Below are positions 1 to 7,881 of a stretch of DNA of 64,000 nucleotides, in pieces (within the stretch, counting starts at the first letter, position 1; every line of letters starts with the position of its first letter). The position numbers were made by a program, and so were the translations under genes. The notes beneath the pieces were generated by a model. That model saw nothing but the letters and a program-made list of their open reading frames with translations, was not told the DNA's origin and did no database searches. The DNA is from Lachnospiraceae bacterium (lineage in GTDB: Bacteria; Bacillota; Clostridia; Lachnospirales; Lachnospiraceae). The DNA is taken from positions 62,001-126,000 of the forward strand of contig CAJTFW010000001.1 in the NCBI GenBank assembly GCA_910575445.1, read 5' to 3'.

Positions 1-785
1 TGCATCCCACCCCCGTAAAAGAAGGAAAGATTGAACTGATTGCAGATTGTGACGGACTGTTTCGGGTAGATGTAGCCCGGTTAAATGCAGTCAATGAGAT
101 AGAAGATATTATGATTGCCACACGCCATAGCAATACTGTAGTAAAAAAAGGAGAACGCTTACTTGGAACAAGAGTGATTCCGCTTGTGATTGCAAAAGAG
201 AAGATGGAGCTGGTAAAAAAGACAGCCGGAGAAGAACCTTTAGTATCTTTAACTCCTTTTCAGAAGATGAAAGCGGGGATTATAACAACCGGAAATGAAG
301 TATATCATGGAAGAATCAAGGATACCTTTACACCGGTAGTCGTGGGCAAGCTTAAGACTTATGGAGTCGAAATTGGTGACCATATACTCTGTGACGACAA
401 TCAGGAGAAGATTACAAATGCCATCCTGGAATTAAAAGAAAAAGGAATGGATATGATTGTCTGCACAGGAGGAATGAGTGTAGACCCGGATGATAAGACG
501 CCAGGAGCGATTAAAAATACAGGTGCTAAGATTATCTCTTATGGTGCGCCAGTGCTTCCGGGAGCGATGTTCTTATTGGGGTATTTGGAAGACAAGATTC
601 CGGTGATGGGACTTCCAGGGTGCGTAATGTATGCAAAGACTACGGTGTTTGACTTAGTGTTGCCGCGCATTATTGCCGGGATACCTGTGACAAGAAAGGA
701 ACTGGCACATCTGGGAAATGGTGGTTTTTGCTTAGGCTGTGAGACTTGCCATTATCCAAACTGCGGATTTGGCAAAGGAGTATAG
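1..785 (+). CDS. Molybdopterin-binding protein (MoeA/CinA-like), 5' end outside window
   Basis: The reading frame is open from base 3 into the window edge, so the gene begins upstream; the first internal ATG is at 111. The middle and C-terminal part matches the MoCF_biosynth / molybdopterin-binding fold: TTGNEVYHGRIKD, then VCTGGMSVDPDDKTPGAI, then a VLPGAMFLLGY segment and VMGLPGC. The family binds molybdopterin during cofactor synthesis or insertion. The C-terminal tail is cysteine rich (FCLGCETCHYPNC, a C-x2-C-x2-C-x4-C pattern), which may bind metal. It lies 3 bp upstream of xdhC, and such pairs are known from selenium-dependent molybdenum hydroxylase clusters. The hydroxylase itself is not in the window. 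Family assignment is firm; the exact role is inferred. Confidence 0.85.
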   Translation, partial: HPTPVKEGKIELIADCDGLFRVDVARLNAVNEIEDIMIATRHSNTVVKKGERLLGTRVIPLVIAKEKMELVKKTAGEEPLVSLTPFQKMKAGIITTGNEVYHGRIKDTFTPVVVGKLKTYGVEIGDHILCDDNQEKITNAILELKEKGMDMIVCTGGMSVDPDDKTPGAIKNTGAKIISYGAPVLPGAMFLLGYLEDKIPVMGLPGCVMYAKTTVFDLVLPRIIAGIPVTRKELAHLGNGGFCLGCETCHYPNCGFGKGV

Positions 786-788
786 ACA

Positions 789-1799
789 ATGAAACAGAGA
801 ATAGATACGATTATCAAGACACTAGAAGAACAAAAAGCATTGATGCTGGTCAGTATTTTAGCAAGCTCTGGCTCGACTCCAAGAGGAGCAGGAGCGATGA
901 TGCTGGTCTTTGAGGATGGACATGCAGAGGGAACTATCGGCGGAGGTGCCGTAGAATTTGCAGCGCAAAAACATGCACAAGAACTTTTGAAGACAAAGAC
1001 TTCGGATACGGTTGGCTATAGTCTGAAAAAAGATGATGTTGCCAATCTTGGCATGATCTGTGGTGGTGATGTAAAAGTATATTTTCAGTATCTAAAAGGA
1101 GAAGAGGCGCTTCCTCTGTTCTATCGCCTCCAAAAGGCATGTGACACACATGAGGATTCTTGGCTGATACGCAGATTTGAAGGACATAAAGTGACAGCGA
1201 TGGCAGTCTATGACAAAGAAGGGCTTTCTTTTGGAGATGATATAGAAGAAGATAAGATAAAAGGACTTTTAAAAGCAAGTGCAGTCTATCAGGAAGGAGA
1301 GCCTTCCTGGTATGTGGAGCCTGTCAGTCATGCCGGACGTGTCTATATCTTTGGAGGAGGACATGTCTCGTCAGAGCTAGTTCCGGTACTTTCGCATGTG
1401 GGATTTTCTGTTGTAGTCTATGAAGACAGAGAAGAATTTGCCGCCATAGAGCGCTTTTTGGGGGCAGTTGGGACAATTCTTGGAGATTTTAAGAAGATTC
1501 AGGAAAAAATCACATTTACAGAGCATGATTACGTGGTTATTATGACACGGGGACACCAGGCAGATTTTGATGTGCTGGCACAGGTGATAGATCTTCCGCT
1601 TGCCTATCTTGGCTGTATTGGAAGCCGCAAAAAGATTGCCGTGACCAAAGAGAAGCTCTTAGCACTTGGATATCCAGATAATATCTATGATAAGGTACAT
1701 TCTCCGATAGGGCTCTCTATCGGCGCAGAAACACCAGCAGAGATTGCCATCAGCATTGCAGCGGAGATGATTGAACACCGCGCAAAGTTTGGCACTTGA
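789..1799 (+). CDS. xdhC: XdhC/CoxI family molybdenum hydroxylase maturation protein
   Basis: This 336-residue protein has the two-part XdhC layout. The N-terminal XdhC/CoxI domain contains SILASSGSTPRGAGAMM and GTIGGGAVE, followed by LGMICGGDVKVYF. The C-terminal Rossmann domain contains VYIFGGGHVSSELVPVL, GCIGSRKKIAVTKEKL and a PIGLSIGAETPAEIA ending. XdhC proteins bind molybdenum cofactor and help sulfurate and insert it into xanthine-dehydrogenase-type hydroxylases. An AAAGGAG ribosome site lies just before ATG 789, inside the end of the preceding molybdopterin-binding gene, so the two are translationally close and probably one operon. The hydroxylase partner must be outside the window. 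Confidence 0.9.
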   Translation: MKQRIDTIIKTLEEQKALMLVSILASSGSTPRGAGAMMLVFEDGHAEGTIGGGAVEFAAQKHAQELLKTKTSDTVGYSLKKDDVANLGMICGGDVKVYFQYLKGEEALPLFYRLQKACDTHEDSWLIRRFEGHKVTAMAVYDKEGLSFGDDIEEDKIKGLLKASAVYQEGEPSWYVEPVSHAGRVYIFGGGHVSSELVPVLSHVGFSVVVYEDREEFAAIERFLGAVGTILGDFKKIQEKITFTEHDYVVIMTRGHQADFDVLAQVIDLPLAYLGCIGSRKKIAVTKEKLLALGYPDNIYDKVHSPIGLSIGAETPAEIAISIAAEMIEHRAKFGT

Positions 1800-1977
1800 T
1801 AGAGTATTGAGAAAGTCCCTGGCGCTTTGTGGAGAATATACAAAAAAATAAAGAAAATAAAAAATATTTTGTGTAAAAAATAAAAAAATAAGAGGTAAAT
1901 TTTTTGTAAATTCTAACAAAATGTCAAAAAATTATTTATTATTCTAAAAATAGTATAATAAATAGACAAATTAACTG

Positions 1978-2006
1978 TTTACAATCTCTGGAAAAAGAGT
2001 TATAAT
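1978..2006 (+). promoter_or_regulatory. Predicted sigma-A promoter of the iron alcohol dehydrogenase gene
   Basis: TTTACA (1978-1983) is followed after 17 bp by TATAAT (2001-2006), about 88 bp upstream of the dehydrogenase ATG. The 294-bp gap after xdhC is very AT rich and has further TATAAT-like words (one at 1954), so more than one start is possible. I see no gene in the gap. Confidence 0.6.
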
Positions 2007-2093
2007 AGCGTTACCTGGTAAGAAATGTATTCTATATGTCAGGAAGCTTTTATTGTCAGGAAAAACAATATAATTTAAAGGGGGACTTTAAAA

Positions 2094-3275
2094 ATGGCAA
2101 GATTTACTTTACCAAGAGATTTGTATTTCGGAAAAGACGCGTTAGAGAACTTAAAGACGCTCACAGGAAAAAAAGCAATCGTAGTATCTGGCGGAAGCTC
2201 GATGAAAAAAGGTGGCTTTCTTGACAAAGTTGGAGATTATCTAAAAGAAGCTGGCATGGAAGTTACATTCTTTGAGGGTGTTGAACCAGATCCATCCGTT
2301 GAGACTGTTATGAAAGGTGCAAAAGCAATGACCGATTTTGGTCCAGACTGGATTGTAGCAATCGGTGGCGGCTCACCAATCGACGCAGCAAAAGCAATGT
2401 GGGCATTCTATGAGTATCCAGACGTAACGTTTGAAGACCTGTGTACTCCATTTAATTTCCCGAAATTAAGAACGAAAGCTAGATTCTGTGCAATCTCTTC
2501 AACTTCTGGTACAGCTACTGAGGTAACCGCATTCTCCGTTATCACAGACTATTCCAAGGGTATTAAGTATCCATTAGCTGACTTTGAGATTACGCCAGAC
2601 GTTGCAATCGTTGACCCTGCACTTGTAACCAGTCTTCCAGTAAAACAGGTTGCATTTACAGGTATGGATGCATTGACCCATGCTATCGAGGCATATGTAT
2701 CTACGCTGAACAATCCGTTTACAGATCCTTTGGCAATCAAAGCAATTGAGATGGTATTTGACTATCTGTTACAGTCCTATAACCTGGATATGGATGCAAG
2801 AGAAGAGATGCACTATGCACAGTGCTTAGCTGGACAGGCATTCTCGAATGCACTTTTGGGTATCGTTCACTCTATGGCTCATAAGACCGGTGCTGCTTTC
2901 TCTACAGGCCATATTCCACACGGCTGTGCAAACGCAATCTATCTGCCGTATGTTATCAAATACAATGCACATGAGCCAGAAGCAATGAGAAGATATGCAG
3001 ACATTGCAAGAAGAGTTGGTCTTGGCGGAACATCTGAAAAAGCACAGGTGAATGCACTTATCGAGAAGATTGAGTCCTTCAACCGCGCAATGAACATTCC
3101 AAAGACTATCCAGGAATTTGGCGTAAAAGAGGCAGAGTTCTTAGAGAAACTCGATGCAATCGCAACCAATGCAGTAGGAGATGCATGTACAGGTTCCAAC
3201 CCAAGAAGCATCACTCCAGAGCAGATGGCAAAACTGTTCAAGTGTACATTCTATGGCACAGAAGTAGATTTCTAA
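2094..3275 (+). CDS. Iron-containing alcohol dehydrogenase
   Basis: A 393-residue group III (iron-dependent) alcohol dehydrogenase, the usual length for the family. The NAD(P)-binding part has VSGGSSMKK and the diagnostic GGGSPIDAAKAM near residues 91-102; SSTSGTATEVTAFSV follows. The metal-binding part has GMDALTHAIEAYVS and the long GIVHSMAHKTGAAF...HIPHG histidine segment. Such enzymes reduce aldehydes or ketones to alcohols with NAD(P)H in fermentation. The start is ATG 2094 with AAAGGGGGA 9 bp upstream. It has its own promoter and is followed by a 290-bp gap, so it appears monocistronic. The substrate cannot be read from the sequence; butanol- or ethanol-type activity is the common annotation. 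Confidence 0.92.
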   Translation: MARFTLPRDLYFGKDALENLKTLTGKKAIVVSGGSSMKKGGFLDKVGDYLKEAGMEVTFFEGVEPDPSVETVMKGAKAMTDFGPDWIVAIGGGSPIDAAKAMWAFYEYPDVTFEDLCTPFNFPKLRTKARFCAISSTSGTATEVTAFSVITDYSKGIKYPLADFEITPDVAIVDPALVTSLPVKQVAFTGMDALTHAIEAYVSTLNNPFTDPLAIKAIEMVFDYLLQSYNLDMDAREEMHYAQCLAGQAFSNALLGIVHSMAHKTGAAFSTGHIPHGCANAIYLPYVIKYNAHEPEAMRRYADIARRVGLGGTSEKAQVNALIEKIESFNRAMNIPKTIQEFGVKEAEFLEKLDAIATNAVGDACTGSNPRSITPEQMAKLFKCTFYGTEVDF

Positions 3276-3387
3276 GATTAGAATACATATTGTATATCTT
3301 GATAAAGCAGCGCGGGGAGAAATCTTTTCTTCCCGCCAGTCGTATATACTGCCCGGGTCAGATGGCTGGCGCGGGCAGATGTTTTTG

Positions 3388-3490
3388 GTCTCTGCCTGTG
3401 CTTAATGAAAGAATGTAATTCACACATATAAAAGATTCGCTGACCAGCATCCGCGTTTCCTACATTCTTTCATTAAGCAGAAGCAGAGAC
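3388..3490. repeat. Long imperfect inverted repeat in the 3276-3566 intergenic gap
   Basis: Arms 3388-3417 and 3461-3490 are inverted copies matching at 28 of 30 positions, separated by 43 bp. Each arm contains the word CTTAATGAAAGAATGTA or its complement. A smaller GCGGG/CCCGC hairpin sits at about 3312-3337 and may terminate the upstream gene. There is no ORF of note in the gap. The arms are longer than a normal terminator needs and have no adjacent T tract, so this may be an intergenic repeat element or a processed RNA hairpin. Confidence 0.7.
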
Positions 3491-3566
3491 TTTTATCTGA
3501 AACTTGCGTATGAAAGTAATTCATAGTAAAATAAAAACAAGATTATAGAAAACGGAGGATATTGTG

Positions 3567-4001
3567 ATGGGAAAGATTATGGCGGTCAATATTAGTGAAA
3601 AAAAGGGGACACAGAAGGTCAATGTACATTCTGCCAAAGTGATTGAAGACTTTGGAATAGAAAAAGATGCACATGCCGGAAAATGGCATCGCCAGGTCAG
3701 TCTTTTGTCTTATCAGAAGATTGAAGACTTTAAGGCAAAAGGAGCACCTGTAGAGGATGGTGCATTTGGTGAAAATCTGATAGTGGAAGGCATTGATTGC
3801 CGTTCACTGCCAGTAGGGACAAAACTTGCCTGTAATGATGTTATTCTAGAAGTGACACAGATTGGCAAGCAGTGTCACAGTGGCTGTGAGATTTTTAAGA
3901 TTATGGGAGACTGCATTATGCCAAGAGAAGGTATCTTTACACGTGTGCTGCATGGAGGCGTAATATCAGAAGGAGATACGATTGAAGTTATCGAGGCATA
4001 A
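3567..4001 (+). CDS. MOSC domain-containing protein
   Basis: A 144-residue stand-alone MOSC domain. Visible features are the N-terminal AVNISEKKGTQK, the GIEKDAHAGKWHRQVSLLS segment, GAFGENLIVEG and the conserved cysteine region IGKQCHSGCEIFK. MOSC domains, as in the C-terminus of molybdenum cofactor sulfurases, are thought to carry sulfur for metal-sulfur cluster assembly. Its presence near xdhC and a molybdopterin-binding protein supports a role in molybdenum enzyme maturation. I chose ATG 3567, 8 bp after GGAGG, over the GTG one codon earlier. It stands between two gaps, so it may be transcribed alone or with the GntR gene 68 bp downstream. Confidence 0.88.
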   Translation: MGKIMAVNISEKKGTQKVNVHSAKVIEDFGIEKDAHAGKWHRQVSLLSYQKIEDFKAKGAPVEDGAFGENLIVEGIDCRSLPVGTKLACNDVILEVTQIGKQCHSGCEIFKIMGDCIMPREGIFTRVLHGGVISEGDTIEVIEA

Positions 4002-4069
4002 GATTGTACTGGACATATAAGACCAGATACCTTATAGTAATGGTATTCTATGTTTAGGTGGTTAACGCG

Positions 4070-4789
4070 ATGGAAAAAAAATATTTGGCTCCGATTAACT
4101 CCAAATCAATGGTACAGATTGTAATCGACCGGATTACAGGGGCCATTATTGATGGAGAATTAAAGCCGGGGGACCAGATTCCGACAGAGCCGGAACTGAG
4201 TTCTCTGTTCAATGTGGGAAGAAATACGGTGCGGGAAGCGATACGGATTCTGGTGGCTTATGGGGTACTAGAGATACGCAGAGCAGAAGGTACTTTTATC
4301 TGTGATGGATTTTCACCGTCGATGATAAATCCGGCAATTTATCAGATTATTTTACAGAAAGAGAGTCGCTATGAAGAGCTGATTGGCCTTAGAAAGATTA
4401 TTGAGAATGGTATGATGCAGCTTTTGATGGATATGGATATCCCACAAGAGACCTGGAATCGAATTGAGCGAAAGTGCGATATTCTGGTGGCAATCTTACA
4501 AGAGGATCCGCCTGATATCCCAAAGGCAGCAGAAGCGGATATTGCCTTTCATGAGGAGATTGCCAAGGCGACCAATAATTCACTGGCACTGGTCGTACAT
4601 GATGTGGTGATACAGCTGACACGGGAATCGCGTCAGAGGACTATTGAGGAAGTCGTAGCAAAAGGGGACAAGCAATATCTGATTGATACACATAGAAATC
4701 TGGTGGAGAAGCTGCAAGGAAAAGACGCCAATGCACTGTATAAAGCAATAACGGACAGCTATTTTTACTGGAAAGATATCTATCGTTAG
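4070..4789 (+). CDS. GntR family (FadR subfamily) transcriptional regulator
   Basis: A 239-residue regulator with an N-terminal winged helix (residues about 8-75: LKPGDQIPTEPELSSLF, GRNTVREAIRILVAYGVLE) and a C-terminal all-helical FCD effector domain (EELIGLRKIIENG, ADIAFHEEIAKATNN). FadR-type members usually respond to carboxylic acids or sugar acids. The start is ATG 4070 with AGGTGG 8 bp upstream. The gene directly precedes the TRAP operon, separated by a strong terminator. A palindrome AACAT-N3-ATGTT appears before dctP and again before the downstream dehydrogenase, and I infer it is this protein's operator. A half site ATGTT lies at 4050-4054 just before its own ribosome site, so it may regulate itself. 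Confidence 0.9.
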   Translation: MEKKYLAPINSKSMVQIVIDRITGAIIDGELKPGDQIPTEPELSSLFNVGRNTVREAIRILVAYGVLEIRRAEGTFICDGFSPSMINPAIYQIILQKESRYEELIGLRKIIENGMMQLLMDMDIPQETWNRIERKCDILVAILQEDPPDIPKAAEADIAFHEEIAKATNNSLALVVHDVVIQLTRESRQRTIEEVVAKGDKQYLIDTHRNLVEKLQGKDANALYKAITDSYFYWKDIYR

Positions 4790-4801
4790 AGGCAGAAGAG
4801 G

Positions 4802-4843
4802 AACCTGAAGTTGTATGGAAACATATAACTTCAGGTTTTTTGT
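4802..4843 (+). terminator. Intrinsic terminator after the GntR gene
   Basis: The stem AACCTGAAGTT pairs with AACTTCAGGTT, extended by TATG/CATA around a short loop, and runs into TTTTTTG. It separates the regulator from the TRAP operon. Confidence 0.85.
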
Positions 4844-4941
4844 GTATTTTATATAAAAATTAAGTGTATATTTTGTAAAAATATACAGAAAATACAATTC
4901 TTTATTGCTTTCTTTAAACATCGGTGTTATTATAAAGTCAT

Positions 4942-4954
4942 AACATCCCATGTT
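4942..4954. promoter_or_regulatory. Palindromic operator AACAT-N3-ATGTT upstream of dctP
   Basis: AACATCCCATGTT is a perfect AACAT-N3-ATGTT palindrome 27 bp before the dctP start and just after an AT-rich TATTATAAA stretch that could be the -10. The same 13-bp palindrome, followed by a similar CAT(A)-TATGAAAGG context, occurs at 7841-7853. The pair is best explained as the binding site of the adjacent GntR regulator. This is inference from repetition and position. Confidence 0.6.
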
Positions 4955-4981
4955 GGTTACATAGTATGAAAGGAGAAGGGT

Positions 4982-6055
4982 ATGAAAAAGAAAGTAATAT
5001 GCATGATGATGGCGGTGACGATGGTAGCAGGATTGATGGGAGGATGTGGGAGCAGTGCGGGAGAAACGCAAGATGCAGAATCCACAGAATCCACAGAGGA
5101 AACAGTAGAGGCAGAGGCAGTAGAAGGCGACTTTGATTCCGTAAATCTTCGGCTAAGCTGTAATGGAACAGACCAGGGGACTGACACAAAAACTGCCAGA
5201 TTATTTGCGGATTTGGTAAGCCAGAAATCTGGTGGAAAGATAACAGTTACGGTTTTCCCCAATGACCAGCTTGCAGGAGGAAATATGTCCAAGGGGCTTG
5301 AAATGCTCTGCGATGGAACAGTAGATATTGATATACATTCTACAAGTATTATTTCGAATCTGGATAATAGTTTGATGGTGAGTACATTGCCATGGCTTTT
5401 CTCGGATTATCAGGAAGCAGAGGATGCATTCTATGGAGATGGCGGAACATATATTGATTCTGTTCTACAGCAAAAAGGGGTCTGCTATCTAGGCGCAGTA
5501 CATAATGGATTTAAAGCGATTACCAATAGCAAACATCCGATTGCTAAACCGGAAGATTTAAAAGGATTGAAAATTCGTGTTCCGGGAGGCGCTTTTTTCA
5601 GTGCGTTTTATGAGACGCTTGGAGCTTCTCCACAGGCGATGTCATGGTCAGAAGTGTTTACTGCATTGCAACAGGGAACGATTGATGGACATGATAATTC
5701 TTTAAGTACGATTAATTCTGCAAATGTCCAGGAGGTTCAAAAATACATTACAATTTCAAGACATACTTATGAAGCGTTTACTTTTATGGCAAATGCAGCA
5801 AAATTCAATGCACTGAAAGAAGATACACAAAACCTGATTAAAGAATGTGTAGAAGAAGCGACAAAAGAGATGAATCAGCAGATTATAGCAGACGAAACAA
5901 CCTTAGAGCAGAAGTTTACAGAAGAAAATAATTGTGAAATCTACACACTTACAGAAGAGGATATGGCTGCTTTTAAAGAAGCAGTTGCACCACTTATAGA
6001 GGAATATAAAGGAATCTATGGTGAGGCTGCCTGCACAGCGTTTGGAATAGAATAG
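4982..6055 (+). CDS. TRAP transporter solute-binding lipoprotein (DctP family)
   Basis: A 357-residue extracytoplasmic binding protein. It has a lipoprotein signal (MKKKVICMMMAVTMVAG, then LMGGC with the lipid-anchored cysteine near residue 22), an acidic linker, and the DctP fold: LRLSCNGTDQGTDTKTA, GGKITVTVFPNDQLAGG, the LKGLKIRVPGG segment with the conserved substrate-carboxylate arginine, and ALQQGTIDGHDN. It captures a substrate, usually an organic or sugar acid, and hands it to the DctQ/DctM membrane subunits encoded next. The start is ATG 4982 with AAAGGAG upstream. The presence of a sugar-type dehydrogenase in the same unit suggests a hexuronate, aldonate or related acid, but the ligand is not determined. 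Confidence 0.92.
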   Translation: MKKKVICMMMAVTMVAGLMGGCGSSAGETQDAESTESTEETVEAEAVEGDFDSVNLRLSCNGTDQGTDTKTARLFADLVSQKSGGKITVTVFPNDQLAGGNMSKGLEMLCDGTVDIDIHSTSIISNLDNSLMVSTLPWLFSDYQEAEDAFYGDGGTYIDSVLQQKGVCYLGAVHNGFKAITNSKHPIAKPEDLKGLKIRVPGGAFFSAFYETLGASPQAMSWSEVFTALQQGTIDGHDNSLSTINSANVQEVQKYITISRHTYEAFTFMANAAKFNALKEDTQNLIKECVEEATKEMNQQIIADETTLEQKFTEENNCEIYTLTEEDMAAFKEAVAPLIEEYKGIYGEAACTAFGIE

Positions 6056-6070
6056 CAGAGGAGAAGCGAT

Positions 6071-6547
6071 ATGAAAAATATTGTAGAACAATTAGAAGAT
6101 TATTTTTGTTCAGCAATCTTGTTGGGGATGACAATATTGACCTGTATTAATGTATTTGCCAGATATATTTTTAAAAGTTCTATGCCATTTGTTGAGGAAC
6201 TGACTTCGCTAGGGCTGGTGATTATCAGCCTAGCGGGTGCAGCAGTAGCAGCCAAAAGAGGTGCACATCTTGGCTTGACATTGTTAACAGACTTTTTGTC
6301 AGAAAAGGTACAAAAGAGTCTGATAATATTGGGAGACATCTTGGGAGCAGCTTTTGGAGCAGTGATGTTGTATTATGGAACACAGATGGCGTTACAGGAA
6401 TACAATTTGGGACAGACAACTGCCGGGATGCAATGGCCGGAATGGCTGTTTGGTATGTTTATTCCTATCAGTGGTGCAATATTGATGATTCGTTATCTCC
6501 AACTTGCAGTCAAAATATTAAGAAGAAAGGATAATATAAGTGCATGA
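6071..6547 (+). CDS. TRAP transporter small permease (DctQ family)
   Basis: A 158-residue membrane protein with four hydrophobic helices, the hallmark of the TRAP small subunit. It has the family features NVFARYIFKSSMPFVEEL near the N-terminus, the AAVAAKRGAHLGLTLL segment in the middle and the AGMQWPEWLFGMFIPISG stretch before the last helix. DctQ proteins bridge the binding protein and the large permease. The gene lies 15 bp after dctP and its stop overlaps the dctM start by 4 bp, giving a tightly coupled operon. Confidence 0.9.
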   Translation: MKNIVEQLEDYFCSAILLGMTILTCINVFARYIFKSSMPFVEELTSLGLVIISLAGAAVAAKRGAHLGLTLLTDFLSEKVQKSLIILGDILGAAFGAVMLYYGTQMALQEYNLGQTTAGMQWPEWLFGMFIPISGAILMIRYLQLAVKILRRKDNISA

Positions 6548-7821
6548 CAGGATTTATTTTATTTGGCGTATTTTTTATCTTGCTTTTATTAAATATTCCT
6601 ATTGGGCTATCACTTGGAATATCTAGTATTTTGACATTGATTTATGAAAAGCTTCCAGTCTCAATGGTGCCAAACAATCTGTATTCTTCTACCAGTAAGT
6701 TTGTATTATTAGCGATTCCATTTTTTATTCTGGGTGGAAATATTATGGAAAAAAGTGGAATTTCCAAGCGCTTGATTGATTTTTGCCGAACACTGGTAGG
6801 GCATAAAAAAAGCGGAATGGCAATGGTATGTGTGATTGTAGCTTGTTTTTTTGCAGCAATATCTGGTTCCGGTCCTGCAACGGTTGCTGCTCTTGGAATG
6901 ATTATTATACCAGCGATGACAAAAGTTGGATATGAGAAAGCTTCTTCGACAGCGCTTATGTCTACGGCAGGTGCGATTGGAATTATTATTCCTCCTTCGA
7001 TTACTTTTGTTATCTATGGTTCTATTACTGGAGATTCTGTGGGTTCTTTGTTTGCTTCTGGTATTGTTCCGGGAATTTTGATGGGGGTACTTCTGATTTT
7101 TGCAATGATGTGGAGCAGCAGAAAACAGGAGTTGATGCTTCTGCCAAAAGCAACAACTAAGGAAAAATGGGATGCGTTTAAAGATGCCTTTTGGGGACTT
7201 TTGATGCCGGTGATTATTCTTGGAGGAATCTATGGAGGAATCTTTACTCCAACAGAAGCTGCTGCAGTATCCGCAGTCTATGGCTTGATAGTAGGTTTTT
7301 TTATCTATCGGACTTTAAACCTTGAAAAATTAAAGGAGTTGCTTGCAGATTCTGTATCACAAACGGCAGTGGTAATGTTTATTGTAGCAACAGCGAGTCT
7401 GTTTGCCTGGGTACTGACCGTGACAGGTTTGGCAGCAAGTGCCAGCAATATGCTGATATCTGTCTGCAAAGGTAATCAATATATTTTCCTTTTGATTATC
7501 AATGTGATTTTATTGATTGCCGGATGCTTTATTGACGCAAACTCTGCTTCCTATATATTGGTGCCGATTCTTTATCCCGTAGCGACTGCACTTGGAATTG
7601 ATGGAGTACATCTGGGCTGTATTATGGTTATGAATATGGCGATTGGACTTGTAACACCGCCAGTTGGAGTGAATCTGTATGTGGGCTGTGGAATTGCGAA
7701 TGTTTCCCTAAAAGAGATATCCAGAGCAGTTCTGCCATTTGTTGGTGCATCAATAGCAGCGTTACTTTTGACAACCTATGTGCCAATATTGTCGATGTTT
7801 TTACCAAGACTTCTTGGCTAG
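6544..7821 (+). CDS. TRAP transporter large permease (DctM family)
   Basis: A 425-residue protein with about 12 hydrophobic segments and clear DctM signatures: LLAIPFFILGGNIMEKSG, FFAAISGSGPATVAALG, STAGAIGIIIPPSI, GIFTPTEAAAVSAVYG and the C-terminal GLVTPPVGVNLYVG. It is the sodium-coupled transport subunit of the TRAP system. It starts at ATG 6544, overlapping dctQ by 4 bp. After its stop only about 20 bp precede the second operator palindrome, so the downstream dehydrogenase may be read from both the operon promoter and its own. Confidence 0.93.
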   Translation: MTGFILFGVFFILLLLNIPIGLSLGISSILTLIYEKLPVSMVPNNLYSSTSKFVLLAIPFFILGGNIMEKSGISKRLIDFCRTLVGHKKSGMAMVCVIVACFFAAISGSGPATVAALGMIIIPAMTKVGYEKASSTALMSTAGAIGIIIPPSITFVIYGSITGDSVGSLFASGIVPGILMGVLLIFAMMWSSRKQELMLLPKATTKEKWDAFKDAFWGLLMPVIILGGIYGGIFTPTEAAAVSAVYGLIVGFFIYRTLNLEKLKELLADSVSQTAVVMFIVATASLFAWVLTVTGLAASASNMLISVCKGNQYIFLLIINVILLIAGCFIDANSASYILVPILYPVATALGIDGVHLGCIMVMNMAIGLVTPPVGVNLYVGCGIANVSLKEISRAVLPFVGASIAALLLTTYVPILSMFLPRLLG

Positions 7822-7840
7822 TTGTGTTTTTTTGATATTT

Positions 7841-7853
7841 AACATCCTATGTT
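7841..7853. promoter_or_regulatory. Second AACAT-N3-ATGTT palindrome, upstream of the dehydrogenase gene
   Basis: AACATCCTATGTT repeats the palindrome at 4942-4954, in the 60-bp gap between dctM and the dehydrogenase and with a similar downstream TATGAAAGGA context. It is likely a second operator for the GntR protein, giving independent control of the last gene. Confidence 0.58.
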
Positions 7854-7881
7854 ATATACATCATATGAAAGGAAAATAAAA

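Noticed and set aside
2036-2224. 62-codon ORF across the dehydrogenase start
   Set aside because: It overlaps the real start in another frame, lacks a ribosome site and shows no family features.
3185-3418. 77-codon ORF at the end of the iron dehydrogenase gene
   Set aside because: Out-of-frame shadow that runs into the inverted repeat; no coding signal.
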